Made by a program: the position numbers and the translations under genes. From Sphingomonas sp. CCH21-G11 (lineage in GTDB: Bacteria; Pseudomonadota; Alphaproteobacteria; Sphingomonadales; Sphingomonadaceae), in contig NZ_LSHX01000029.1 of NCBI RefSeq assembly GCF_001555965.1, positions 147,456-211,455 on the forward strand: DNA of 64,000 nucleotides, written 5' to 3'. Each line of letters starts with the position of its first letter. The first letter of the stretch is position 1. Under the pieces are notes generated by a model. That model worked only from the letters and a program-made list of their open reading frames with translations, did not search any database and was not told the DNA's origin. This document shows, in pieces, positions 56,358 through 64,000 of the stretch.

Positions 56358-57965
56358 ATGCGATCGACTTTGCGGGGCGTGGCCGCCCTTTCCCTGGCTT
56401 GTGCGCTGCCGGTTCTGCCCGGCCAGGTCGAGGCGCAGACACAGGCGGGCCTCGCGGTCGAGGAACTGTCGATCGAAGACCTCCAGACCCAGATGAAATC
56501 GGGCAAGTCGACGAGCGAGGCGATCACCGCCGCCTATCTGGCGCGCATCGCGGCGATGGACCGCGCCGGGCCGACGCTGCGCAGCGTGATCGCTGTCAGC
56601 CCCGACGCGCTCGACCAGGCCCGCGCGCTCGATGCCGAACGTCGTGCCGGCAAGCTGCGCGGGCCGCTCCATGGCATTCCGGTGCTGATCAAGGACAATA
56701 TCGAGACGCGCGAGCTGCCGACGACCGCGGGCAGCCTGGCGCTCAAGGACAATATGACGGGTCGCGACGCGCCGCTGGTCGCGCGGCTGCGCGCGGCGGG
56801 CGCGGTGATCCTGGGCAAGACCAATCTGTCGGAATGGGCGAACATCCGATCAAGCGACAGCATGAGCGGCTGGAGCGCCGTCGGTGGCCTGGTGCGCAAC
56901 CCCTATGCGCTCGATCGCAGCGCATGCGGGTCGTCGAGCGGGTCGGGCGCGGCGGCGGCGGCCAGCCTGGCGGCGGCGACGGTCGGCACCGAAACCGACG
57001 GGTCGGTTGTCTGCCCGTCGTCGATCAACGGACTGGTCGGGCTGAAGCCGACGGTCGGCATGATCAGCCGCACCCATGTCGTCCCGATCAGCCATACGCA
57101 GGATACGCCGGGGCCGATGACGCGCAGCGTGCGCGACGCAGCGATCCTGTTCGCCGCGATGGCGGGCAGCGATCCCGCCGATCCCGCCACCGCCGATGCC
57201 GACCGGCTGAAGCGCGACTATGCCGCCGGCCTTTCCACCACGGCGCTGGCCGGCATGCGCGTTGGCGTCGTGCGGCCGAACATGCGCAAGGAGCTGGCCG
57301 CGCGGTTCGATGCGGCGCTGGCGGTGCTGCGGGCGGCGGGGGCGACGCTGGTCGATGTCGAGCCGATTCGCCCGCAGGGGCTGGGCGAGGCCGAGTTCCT
57401 GATCCTCCAGACCGAGCTCAAGGCGGATCTCGACGCCTATCTGGCGACGACGCCCGCGACTGTCACCGCCCGCACGCTGGACCAGTTGATCGCGTTCAAC
57501 ACCGCCCATGCCGCGACCGAAATGCCCTATTTCGAACAGGACATTTTTGATGGCGCGGTCAAGATGAAGGGGCTCGACGACCCGGCCTATCGGGAAGCGC
57601 TGGCCAAGGCGGCGAAGCTGGCCGGGCCGGAAGGCATCGACGCGATGCTCGCCAAGGCGCGCGTCGCGCTGATCGTCCAGCCGACTACCGGGCCGGCATG
57701 GCTGAGCGACCCCGTGCATGGCGATCAATATGCAGGGCCGAGCGCCAGCCAGCTGCCCGCCGTGTCGGGCTATCCGCACCTGACCGTACCGATGGGGCTG
57801 GTCAGCGGGTTGCCGGCGGGGCTGTCCTTCATCGGACCCAGGCATTCCGAGCAATTGCTGCTGAACGCCGGCTATGCCTATGAACAGCGCGCAAAGGCGC
57901 GAGCGAAGCCCGGCTATGCCGCGACGGTGGCAACGGGCAAGGGGCTGGAGGCCGCGGCGCGCTAA
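56358..57965 (+). CDS. Secreted amidase-signature enzyme
   Basis: A 535-residue amidase with a signal peptide (to about VEAQ). The Ser-cisSer-Lys triad is readable: Lys in GIPVLIKDNIET, Ser in CGSSSGSGAAAAASL and the nucleophile Ser in GTETDGSVVCPSSINGLVGLKPT, in parts. Similar exported amidases are common in sphingomonads and act on carboxamides or peptides in the periplasm. It follows the PKS cluster by 95 bases on the same strand but is probably an independent unit. Confidence 0.9.
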   Translation: MRSTLRGVAALSLACALPVLPGQVEAQTQAGLAVEELSIEDLQTQMKSGKSTSEAITAAYLARIAAMDRAGPTLRSVIAVSPDALDQARALDAERRAGKLRGPLHGIPVLIKDNIETRELPTTAGSLALKDNMTGRDAPLVARLRAAGAVILGKTNLSEWANIRSSDSMSGWSAVGGLVRNPYALDRSACGSSSGSGAAAAASLAAATVGTETDGSVVCPSSINGLVGLKPTVGMISRTHVVPISHTQDTPGPMTRSVRDAAILFAAMAGSDPADPATADADRLKRDYAAGLSTTALAGMRVGVVRPNMRKELAARFDAALAVLRAAGATLVDVEPIRPQGLGEAEFLILQTELKADLDAYLATTPATVTARTLDQLIAFNTAHAATEMPYFEQDIFDGAVKMKGLDDPAYREALAKAAKLAGPEGIDAMLAKARVALIVQPTTGPAWLSDPVHGDQYAGPSASQLPAVSGYPHLTVPMGLVSGLPAGLSFIGPRHSEQLLLNAGYAYEQRAKARAKPGYAATVATGKGLEAAAR

Positions 57966-57972
57966 GCATGAC

Positions 57973-58371
57973 TCAGGACCTCGCCTGTCGGGCGACGCGC
58001 GCCTGCCAGAACGTCAGCAGCGGCACGACGCCCAGTTCGATCGCCAGCCCGGCGAGATGCCCGACCGACGGCGCGCCGACGACGACCAGCGACGCCAGAC
58101 GGCCCAGCCCGCCGGCGACGACCAGCGCCGCGAGCAGGCGAAAGCGCGGGCCGCGTCGCTCGATCGCCGGGATGCACGTCGCAAAGCCGATGCCGAGCGC
58201 GAGGAAGATGCCCGACAGATAGCGGAAATGACTGTCGAGATCGGTCGATCCCCCGCCACTGCCGAGCCAGTCCGGCCCGCGCCACAGGCTCAAGGTCGCC
58301 GCGCTGAGCGGGACGAGGCAGGTGAACGCGACCGCAAGCTGGAGCAGCCGGCGTTCGATGTCCGCCCTCAC
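57973..58371 (-). CDS. DUF4345-like membrane protein
   Basis: A 132-residue protein from GTG 58371, which overlaps the preceding gene's stop. It has four hydrophobic segments (LLQLAVAFTCLVPLSAATLSL; HFRYLSGIFLALGIGFATCIPAI; LLAALVVAGGLGRLASLVVVG; GLAIELGVVPLLTFW) and the family pattern D-x-HFRYLSGIFLALG. Function unknown. The longer frame reaching 58638 is inside the neighbour. Confidence 0.75.
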   Translation of the reverse strand: MRADIERRLLQLAVAFTCLVPLSAATLSLWRGPDWLGSGGGSTDLDSHFRYLSGIFLALGIGFATCIPAIERRGPRFRLLAALVVAGGLGRLASLVVVGAPSVGHLAGLAIELGVVPLLTFWQARVARQARS

Positions 58372-58829
58372 GCGCGGTCGCGTTCGAGCAATTCGGCGCG
58401 CACATGGATGGCGCGCAGCGAAATGCGCACCTCGACCAGGAACAGGATCAGGCCGGCGACCAAAGCCACCATCGCCGCGATGAACAGCGAGGCGACGACA
58501 GTGCCGATCTTGAGCTTGACCAGCTCGGCGACGAACAGCATCGCGACGACCAGCGAGATCATGACGGCGCTGGCGACGCACAGCGACAGTGCCGCGTTGA
58601 TCACCGTGATCCGCCGGTCGAGGATGCGCAATTCCCACACGTGGCGGTCATGTTCCGGCCCGGTCGAGCGCGGATGGAGCTGTTCGAGCGTGCGCACCCG
58701 GTCGACGATGCGCGCCAGCCGGCCCGCCAGCACGTTGAGGATCGCGCCCAGCCCGGCGAGCAGGAACACCGGCGCGATCGCGGTCTGGATGGTCGAGGCG
58801 ACGGTCGAGATGCCGGGCGTGATGAGCAT
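58368..58829 (-). CDS. DUF2721 family membrane protein
   Basis: A 153-residue integral membrane protein. Three segments are visible: IQTAIAPVFLLAGLGAILNVL, INAALSLCVASAVMISLVVAMLFVAEL, and VVASLFIAAMVALVAGLILFLVE, with the RLARIVDRVR and RRITVINAALSL stretches typical of DUF2721. Start ATG 58829 leaves a normal length; the open frame to 58889 has no ribosome site. It is translationally coupled to the DUF4345 gene downstream. Confidence 0.8.
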   Translation of the reverse strand: MLITPGISTVASTIQTAIAPVFLLAGLGAILNVLAGRLARIVDRVRTLEQLHPRSTGPEHDRHVWELRILDRRITVINAALSLCVASAVMISLVVAMLFVAELVKLKIGTVVASLFIAAMVALVAGLILFLVEVRISLRAIHVRAELLERDRA

Positions 58830-58924
58830 GGCTGGCGCTATGCGGTCGAAAACGCACGCGCGGCAAGCGGAATAACCGCCCGCTTCCACCCATTGGTAAC
58901 GCCTGTTCGGCTAAACCCGGCGCG

Positions 58925-60046
58925 ATGACGAAGCCAATGCCGCTCGCCCAGTTCACGCGCCTGCCGCCCGCACTGCATGTCGAGGCGCTGGCGGGCCTGT
59001 CGGGCGCGATCGACCTGGTCGCGGCGCGTGCGCCGGAAAGTCACCGTTTCCTGCGCTATGGCTGGTACGATGCGGCGATCCGCACCTATGGCGGCACCGC
59101 GCGCACGCTGATCGTGCAGTGCGAGGGCGCGCCGGTCATCGCGCTGCCGATCGCGGCCATGGGCGCGCCGTGGACCGGTTGGGCGCGCGTACCGGGAAGC
59201 TATTGGCCGTTCCGCAGCTTTCCCGCCGCCGCCGACGCCGGGCTGGCCGCGTTCGATGCGCTGCTCGGGCAGCTTGCGCGCGAAGCCGTCGTCCTGCGGC
59301 TCGGACCGATCTACGACGACGATCCCGTGCTGCACCCGATGCGCCGCGCCGCACAGGCGGCCGGATGGACGGTGATCGACCGCTTCGTCGCCGACAGCTA
59401 CCGCCTCGACATGGCGGCAGCGGCGCAGGACGGCGGCTGGCCACGCGCATCGACGCGCAAGAAGAACCGTTTCCACGAAAAGCATCTGGCGACGCACGGC
59501 GCGCTCGAATGGTCATTCGTCACCGGCGCTGAGTGGTCGGCGGCGCGGTTCGACGCGCTCGCCCAGATCGAACGGCAGAGCTGGATCGCCACGCGCACCG
59601 ACGGCCGCGACGCCAAGTTCACGCCCGACGGCCATGGCGGCTTCTGGCGCGCGGTGGCGGACGACCCGGTGATTGCCGACATGCTGTGGGCGGCGGTGCT
59701 GACGATCAACGGGCGCCCGACCGCCTTTTCCTTCGACCTCAACACCGGCGCGCTCAAATATGCGATCGCCAACAGCTACGATCCGGTGGTGGGCAAGCAT
59801 TCGCCCGGCAAGCTGCTTTACTATCGCAACCTGATCCGCGCGATGGCGGACGGGATCAAGATGGTGGACTGGGGCGCTGGGGACAGCGGCTATAAGCGCA
59901 CGATCGGTGCCGTCCCCGGACCAGCCATCCGCGACTGGTTGTTCGTGCGGCCCGGCGTCGCGGCATCGCTGGCACGGCTGATGGCCGGGTGGTGGGCACG
60001 CAGCGGAAATAGCCGCCACGGCACCGCGGCAGAAGCTGAAGACTGA
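58925..60046 (+). CDS. FemAB/GNAT-like acyltransferase
   Basis: A 373-residue protein of the acyl-CoA N-acyltransferase superfamily (CelD/BcsL-type). The C-terminal half shows WRAVADDPVIADMLWAAVLTINGRPTAFSFDLN, KHSPGKLLYYRNLIRAM and MVDWGAGDSGYKRTIGA in parts, the pattern of enzymes that transfer acyl or amino-acyl groups in exopolysaccharide or peptidoglycan assembly. No membrane segment, so cytoplasmic. Convergent with the DUF2721 pair; no functional partner nearby. Confidence 0.75.
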   Translation: MTKPMPLAQFTRLPPALHVEALAGLSGAIDLVAARAPESHRFLRYGWYDAAIRTYGGTARTLIVQCEGAPVIALPIAAMGAPWTGWARVPGSYWPFRSFPAAADAGLAAFDALLGQLAREAVVLRLGPIYDDDPVLHPMRRAAQAAGWTVIDRFVADSYRLDMAAAAQDGGWPRASTRKKNRFHEKHLATHGALEWSFVTGAEWSAARFDALAQIERQSWIATRTDGRDAKFTPDGHGGFWRAVADDPVIADMLWAAVLTINGRPTAFSFDLNTGALKYAIANSYDPVVGKHSPGKLLYYRNLIRAMADGIKMVDWGAGDSGYKRTIGAVPGPAIRDWLFVRPGVAASLARLMAGWWARSGNSRHGTAAEAED

Positions 60047-60068
60047 AGAACCGGTCCGCTTGCGCGGA

Positions 60069-60200
60069 TCAGCCGCGGTTGCGCCGATCCTGCTGGCGAC
60101 GCTCGGGTCCGGCGTAGCTCGGGTCCTGCGCGACGCGGCGATCGCTGCGACGGCGTTCGTCGGACGTGCCGGTGGCGTTCGGCGTGGGCTTCGGGTCCAT
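60069..60200 (-). CDS. Small basic protein with GPERRxxDRR motif
   Basis: A 43-residue protein from ATG 60200 preceded by a strong AGGAGG. It is almost all polar/basic ([29 protein letters not shown]). Similar short Arg-rich peptides accompany sphingomonad genes, but their role is unknown. The same motif appears in linkers of PilZ-type proteins, which may be coincidental. Confidence 0.55.
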   Translation of the reverse strand: MDPKPTPNATGTSDERRRSDRRVAQDPSYAGPERRQQDRRNRG

Positions 60201-60243
60201 CACAAACCTCCTGGTGCGGGAAGCGGAGTATGGCCGAAAAAGG

Positions 60244-60750
60244 TTAAGTTCCCGTTCCGACCCCCGGAAGTGCCGGCCACAGCCCCGCAATGACCGTCAA
60301 GGTGCCCAGTCCCGCCGACAGCGCGACGCGCAAACGCAGCCACCATCGCGGCACCAGTCCCGCCGCGGCGAGCCGCGCGTCGACCAGCGGAGAAGCCAGG
60401 ATCATCGCCCCGATCGCCAGCGTGGAGGGTTGGGGCCAGGGCTGACCGACCAGCCAGGGAACGCCGCTCGCCAGCGCGATGAGCGAGGGGAGGACTGCCG
60501 CGATCCACACCCAGCCCGGCGTTTCGCGCGCCGCTGCCGCCGCCAGCCCCCACCACATTCCACCCAGAAAGGTGAAGATCAGCGCCGCATAGGCATAGGC
60601 AAGGGTGACCGCGACAAAGCGCCATTGCGGATCGCCCCCGACCAGCAGCGCCACCGCGACGATCTGGGGCAGCAGGCCGGCAAAGCCAAGCAGGCGGGGC
60701 ATGGCGGGGATGGCGGTGACGGGGGCTGTCGCGTCGACGGGTCGGGTCAT
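60244..60750 (-). CDS. DUF3429 family membrane protein
   Basis: A 168-residue protein with five transmembrane helices, for example [46 protein letters not shown] and [22 protein letters not shown]. The motif [16 protein letters not shown] is the DUF3429 signature. ATG 60750 gives a start with a leader of normal length; the open frame up to 61257 is antisense to glyA and rejected. Confidence 0.8.
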   Translation of the reverse strand: MTRPVDATAPVTAIPAMPRLLGFAGLLPQIVAVALLVGGDPQWRFVAVTLAYAYAALIFTFLGGMWWGLAAAAARETPGWVWIAAVLPSLIALASGVPWLVGQPWPQPSTLAIGAMILASPLVDARLAAAGLVPRWWLRLRVALSAGLGTLTVIAGLWPALPGVGTGT

Positions 60751-60930
60751 GGCAGCGACATTATCCGCGCCGATCGCGATGCAACAGCTGGCTTGAAGGA
60801 CAGGCACGTCGGCATGGCCATAATGGGTGGCAATCCCGGCGCAGGCGGCATAGATAGCGCGCTGTATCCGGCAACCTGCGCCGCGCGGGCGGGAACGCCG
60901 CCAGCCGAGCATGCGAGAAAGGCCCTCCCG

Positions 60931-62244
60931 ATGAGCACCCAACCCAGCGCGCTGCACATGGTCCAGCCCGACGGCTTCTTCACCCGGGCGCTCGCGGACG
61001 CCGACCCCGAAATCTTCGCGGGCGTCGCCGACGAGCTCGACCGCCAGCAGCATCAGATCGAACTGATCGCGAGCGAGAACATCGTGTCGAAAGCGGTGCT
61101 GGCCGCGCAGGGATCGGTATTCACCAACAAATATGCCGAGGGCTATCCGGGCAAACGCTATTATCAGGGCTGCGCGCCGTCCGACCGGGTCGAGACGCTG
61201 GCGATCGAGCGTGCAAAGCAGCTGTTCGGTTGCAACTTCGCCAACGTCCAGCCGCATTCAGGGGCGCAGGCCAATGGCGCGGTGATGCTGGCGCTGACCA
61301 AGCCGGGCGACACCATCCTGGGCATGAGCCTGGATGCCGGCGGCCACCTGACCCACGGGGCCAAGGCGGCGCAGTCGGGCAAGTGGTTCAATGCCGTCCA
61401 ATATGGCGTGCGCGCCGACGATCACCTGATCGACTATGACCAGGTCGAGGCGCTGGCGCGCGAGCACAGGCCCCAGCTGATCATCGCGGGTGGCTCCGCC
61501 TATCCGCGCATCATCGATTTCGCGCGCTTCCGGGCGATCGCGGACGAAGTCGGCGCGCTGTTCCTGGTCGACATGGCGCATTTCGCGGGCATCGTCGCCG
61601 CCGGGCTGCACCCGTCGCCCTTCGGCCATGCGCATGTCGTCACCACGACCACGCACAAGACGCTGCGCGGGCCCCGTGGCGGCATGATCATGACCAATGA
61701 CGAGGCGATCGCGAAGCGGATCAACTCGGCGGTGTTCCCCGGCCTTCAGGGCGGCCCGCTGATGCATGTCATCGCTGCGAAAGCCGTCGCGTTCGGCGAG
61801 GCGCTGGAGCCGCAGTTCAAGAGCTATATCGCCGCGGTGCTGGAAAACGCGAAAGTGCTGGCCGCGACGCTCAAGGAGCGCGGGGCCGATCTGGTCGCGG
61901 GGGGCACCGACACCCACCTGGCGCTCGTCGACCTGCGTCCGCTGGGCGTCACCGGGCGCGACGCGGACGAGGCGCTGGAGCGTGCCGGCATCACCTGCAA
62001 CAAGAACGGCATCCCGTTCGATCCGCTGCCCCCGCTCAAGACCAGCGGCATCCGCGTCGGCACGCCCGCCGGCACGACGCGCGGCTTCGGCCCCGCCGAG
62101 TTCCGCGAAGTCGGCCACATGATCGCCGACGTGCTCGACGGGCTGCGCGCGAAGGGCGAGCATGGCGATGCGGACGTCGAGGCGGCGGTGCGCGGCCGGG
62201 TGCGGGCGTTGTGCGAGCGCTTCCCGATCTATCCGGAGGCGTGA
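60931..62244 (+). CDS. glyA: Serine hydroxymethyltransferase
   Basis: Converts serine and tetrahydrofolate to glycine and methylene-THF, the main one-carbon source. 437 residues with [43 protein letters not shown], and the PLP-binding Lys in [15 protein letters not shown]. Length and motifs are normal. ATG 60931 has an acceptable purine-rich site upstream. nrdR begins on the base after its stop, a common pairing in alphaproteobacteria. Confidence 0.97.
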   Translation: MSTQPSALHMVQPDGFFTRALADADPEIFAGVADELDRQQHQIELIASENIVSKAVLAAQGSVFTNKYAEGYPGKRYYQGCAPSDRVETLAIERAKQLFGCNFANVQPHSGAQANGAVMLALTKPGDTILGMSLDAGGHLTHGAKAAQSGKWFNAVQYGVRADDHLIDYDQVEALAREHRPQLIIAGGSAYPRIIDFARFRAIADEVGALFLVDMAHFAGIVAAGLHPSPFGHAHVVTTTTHKTLRGPRGGMIMTNDEAIAKRINSAVFPGLQGGPLMHVIAAKAVAFGEALEPQFKSYIAAVLENAKVLAATLKERGADLVAGGTDTHLALVDLRPLGVTGRDADEALERAGITCNKNGIPFDPLPPLKTSGIRVGTPAGTTRGFGPAEFREVGHMIADVLDGLRAKGEHGDADVEAAVRGRVRALCERFPIYPEA

Positions 62245-62721
62245 TTGCGCTGCCCCTTTTGCGCGCATGACGACAGCCAGGTGAAGGACAGCCGTCCGAG
62301 CGAGGACGGCACCGCGATCCGCCGCCGCCGGCAATGTTCGGCGTGCGGCGCGCGCTTCACCACCTTCGAGCGCATCCAGATTCGCGAGTTGACCGTGCTC
62401 AAGAGCGAAGGCAGCGGCAGCGAGCCGCGCCGCGAGCCGTTCGATCGGGAAAAGCTGTTGCGATCGGTGTCGATCGCGTGCCGCAAGCGCCCGATCACCA
62501 GCGTCCAGATCGACCGGCTCGTCTCCGGCATCCAGAGGCAACTGGAAACGATGGGCGACGGCGAGGTTGCCAGCCAGACGATCGGCGAACTGGTGATGGA
62601 GGGGCTGAAAGGCCTCGATTCCGTCGCCTATATCCGCTTCGCCAGCGTCTATAAGGATTTCCGCGAGGCGCGCGATTTCGAGGAGTTCGCAGGGTCGGTA
62701 AGCGAAGTGGCGCGCAAGTGA
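62245..62721 (+). CDS. nrdR: Transcriptional repressor NrdR
   Basis: A 158-residue zinc-ribbon/ATP-cone repressor of ribonucleotide reductase genes. The zinc ribbon is [10 protein letters not shown] ... [16 protein letters not shown], and the ATP-cone runs from about residue 50 with [20 protein letters not shown]. It starts with TTG immediately after the glyA stop, so translation is coupled. It likely binds the box pair upstream of nrdA in this window. Confidence 0.95.
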   Translation: MRCPFCAHDDSQVKDSRPSEDGTAIRRRRQCSACGARFTTFERIQIRELTVLKSEGSGSEPRREPFDREKLLRSVSIACRKRPITSVQIDRLVSGIQRQLETMGDGEVASQTIGELVMEGLKGLDSVAYIRFASVYKDFREARDFEEFAGSVSEVARK

Positions 62722-62732
62722 AGGGGGCATTG

Positions 62733-62875
62733 TGCGTCCTTCGATACGCCGCTTCGACAAGCTCAGCGGCTACTCAGGATGAGCGGTTTTGTTGGAATGA
62801 GAGGATCTTTGTTCCCCTTCCCGCTCATCCTGAGTAGCGACTGAGCGAAGTCGAAGGCGCGTATCGAAGGACGCA
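62733..62875. repeat. REP-like inverted repeat downstream of nrdR
   Basis: Two arms of about 53 bases (62733-62785 and 62822-62875) are imperfect reverse complements, each holding TGCGTCCTTCGATACG and CTACTCAGGATGAGCG. A third, partial copy (GTCCTTCGATACGCCGCCCTTCGAC) starts at about 63948 and runs off the window. Such intergenic palindromes are abundant in sphingomonads and may act as terminators or mRNA stabilisers. Confidence 0.8.
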
Positions 62876-62908
62876 AGCCGCACCCCCTCCCCCCCTGGAT
62901 CCCACCAG

Positions 62909-63934
62909 ATGACCTTCCACACCTATCTCCTGCGCTGCGCCGACGGCAGCTACTATGTCGGCCATACCGATGATCTCGACCAGCGGATCGCCCAGCATCA
63001 ATCGGGCCTGGTCCCCGGTTATACCGCGCCCCGCCGCCCCGTGACGCTCGTCTGGTCGGAGGGCTTCCCCGATCGCGAACAGGCGTTCGCCGCAGAGCGC
63101 AAGCTCAAGGGCTGGTCGCGCGCCAAGAAGGAAGCGCTCGCCAGTGGCGACTGGGATGCGGTCCGCCTACTCGCGCGCAAACCCGATCCCGCGCCCGCAC
63201 CCCCGCCCGCGATCGTCCTCGTCCGCCCGCAACTTGGCGAGAATATCGGCAAGGCGGCGCGCGCGATGCTGAATTTTGGGCTGACCGACCTGCGGCTCGT
63301 CGCCCCGCGCGACGGGTGGCCCAATCCGGCCGCCGGCCCGGCGGCGAGCGGCGCGGATGTGGTGCTGGAGCGCGCGCAGGTGTTCGACACGCTGGCCGAT
63401 GCGATCGCCGACTGCGCGCATGTCTATGCGACCACGGTGCGCAAGCGCGGCGTGACCAAGCCGGTCGAGACGCCCGAGGTGGCCGCGCGCGCCATTCACG
63501 CTGCCGCCGGACGATCGGCGATCCTGTTCGGGCCGGAGCGATCGGGGCTGGAGACCGACGATGTTGCGGTCGCGCGGACGATCATCACCGTGCCGATCAA
63601 CCCCGAGTTCGGATCGCTCAACCTGGCCCAGGCGGTGATCCTGGTCGCCTATGAATGGTCGAAACACGTCCCGAGCGGTGTCGAGGGAGGGGTTGCACTC
63701 GCCAGCCCGCCGGAGGTCGAGCTGGACCCGCCCGCGTCGCAGGCGAGCCTGGACGGCCTGATCGCCCATCTCGACGCGATGCTGGAGGGCGCGGGCTATT
63801 TCTTCCCGCCCGACCGCGCGCCCGTGACGCGCCGGACGCTGCGCACGCTGCTGACCAAGCCTGCATGGAACGAGCAGGAAATCCGCACGCTACGGGGTGT
63901 GCTGAGCACGCTGGAGCGGCCGCGGGAGCGGTGA
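62909..63934 (+). CDS. Fusion of GIY-YIG nuclease domain and SPOUT RNA methyltransferase (TrmJ-like)
   Basis: 341 residues. Residues 1-92 are a small GIY-YIG domain of the UPF0213 type (YLLRCADGSYYVGHTDDLDQRIAQHQSG; FAAERKLKGWSRAKKEAL, in parts). Residues 98-341 are a SPOUT methyltransferase like TrmJ/LasT, which 2'-O-methylates tRNA position 32: PAIVLVRPQLGENIGKAARAM, DLRLVAPRDGWPN, ILFGPERSGLETDDVA and NPEFGSLNLAQAVILVAYEW. A proline-rich linker (RKPDPAPAPPPA) joins them in frame. The two parts are usually separate genes, so this is either a true fusion or the loss of a stop between adjacent genes. Base use is uniform throughout. Confidence 0.85.
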   Translation: MTFHTYLLRCADGSYYVGHTDDLDQRIAQHQSGLVPGYTAPRRPVTLVWSEGFPDREQAFAAERKLKGWSRAKKEALASGDWDAVRLLARKPDPAPAPPPAIVLVRPQLGENIGKAARAMLNFGLTDLRLVAPRDGWPNPAAGPAASGADVVLERAQVFDTLADAIADCAHVYATTVRKRGVTKPVETPEVAARAIHAAAGRSAILFGPERSGLETDDVAVARTIITVPINPEFGSLNLAQAVILVAYEWSKHVPSGVEGGVALASPPEVELDPPASQASLDGLIAHLDAMLEGAGYFFPPDRAPVTRRTLRTLLTKPAWNEQEIRTLRGVLSTLERPRER

Positions 63935-64000
63935 GGTTGCGCTGGGTCCTTCGATACGCCGCCCTTCGACTGCCTGCCAAGGCAGGCGCTCAGGACAGGC

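Noticed and set aside
61258..62760. 500-codon minus-strand open frame over glyA and nrdR
   Set aside because: Low-complexity Arg/Ala-rich translation with no family resemblance; both plus-strand genes are unambiguous.

Overview
The window is GC-rich chromosomal DNA that looks like an alphaproteobacterium of the Sphingomonas group. The evidence is a TonB-receptor / flavin-halogenase / GH3 sugar locus, a class Ia nrdAB pair with nrdR, a glyA-nrdR pair, DUF2721, DUF3429, DUF4345 and DUF6653 proteins, a type III polyketide synthase cluster, and short intergenic palindromes of the CTTCGAcaagctcag type. The assignment rests on gene content and style, not on a 16S gene.

Left part (0-12 kb, accessory). 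An orphan glycogen synthase is followed by a scrap heap of IS3, Fic and IS66 fragments. Next come a protein-phosphatase/Nudix fusion with a possible ADP-ribosyltransferase-like partner, another IS66 end, a broken fic gene, and a minus-strand restriction-like operon: a 1403-residue nuclease-methyltransferase, a GIY-YIG protein and an HTH/PD-(D/E)XK protein.

12-33 kb. A TetR-controlled SDR (frameshifted)/aldo-keto reductase/Ohr stress cassette is followed by a DUF4932-like secreted protein. Then comes a glucan-type utilisation locus (LacI regulator, halogenase, TonB receptor, GH3 exo-glucosidase) with a palindromic operator in its divergent promoter. An IS1111-type IS110 element with recognisable subterminal inverted repeats lies next, followed by an ABC exporter with a DesK/DesR-like two-component system and an alpha/beta hydrolase.

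33.85-42.28 kb. A small, AT-richer integrative island is delimited by a 16-bp direct repeat of the 3' end of tRNA-Ser(GGA). It carries a P4-type integrase, an AlpA-like excision regulator, small unknowns, an XRE regulator with a divergent partner, a serine recombinase, and a tightly overlapping three-gene cargo: a Ser/Thr protein kinase, a compact UvrD-like SF1 helicase, and a 472-residue protein I do not recognise. This cargo is the best candidate for an undescribed, probably defensive, system.

42.3-64 kb (mostly core). It contains a cyclophilin, nrdB and nrdA with an HNH nuclease gene and two small membrane/lipoprotein genes wedged between them, and a self-regulated thioesterase/alcohol dehydrogenase/TetR operon. 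A MarR-type operon follows (lipoprotein, di-heme peroxidase, Acg-type nitroreductase, MarR), then a type III PKS/methyltransferase/FAD-reductase cluster, a secreted amidase, small membrane proteins and a FemAB-like acyltransferase. The end holds glyA-nrdR, a REP-like inverted repeat and a GIY-YIG/SPOUT methyltransferase fusion. nrdR and the paired NrdR-box-like sites upstream of nrdA form a plausible regulatory circuit inside the window.
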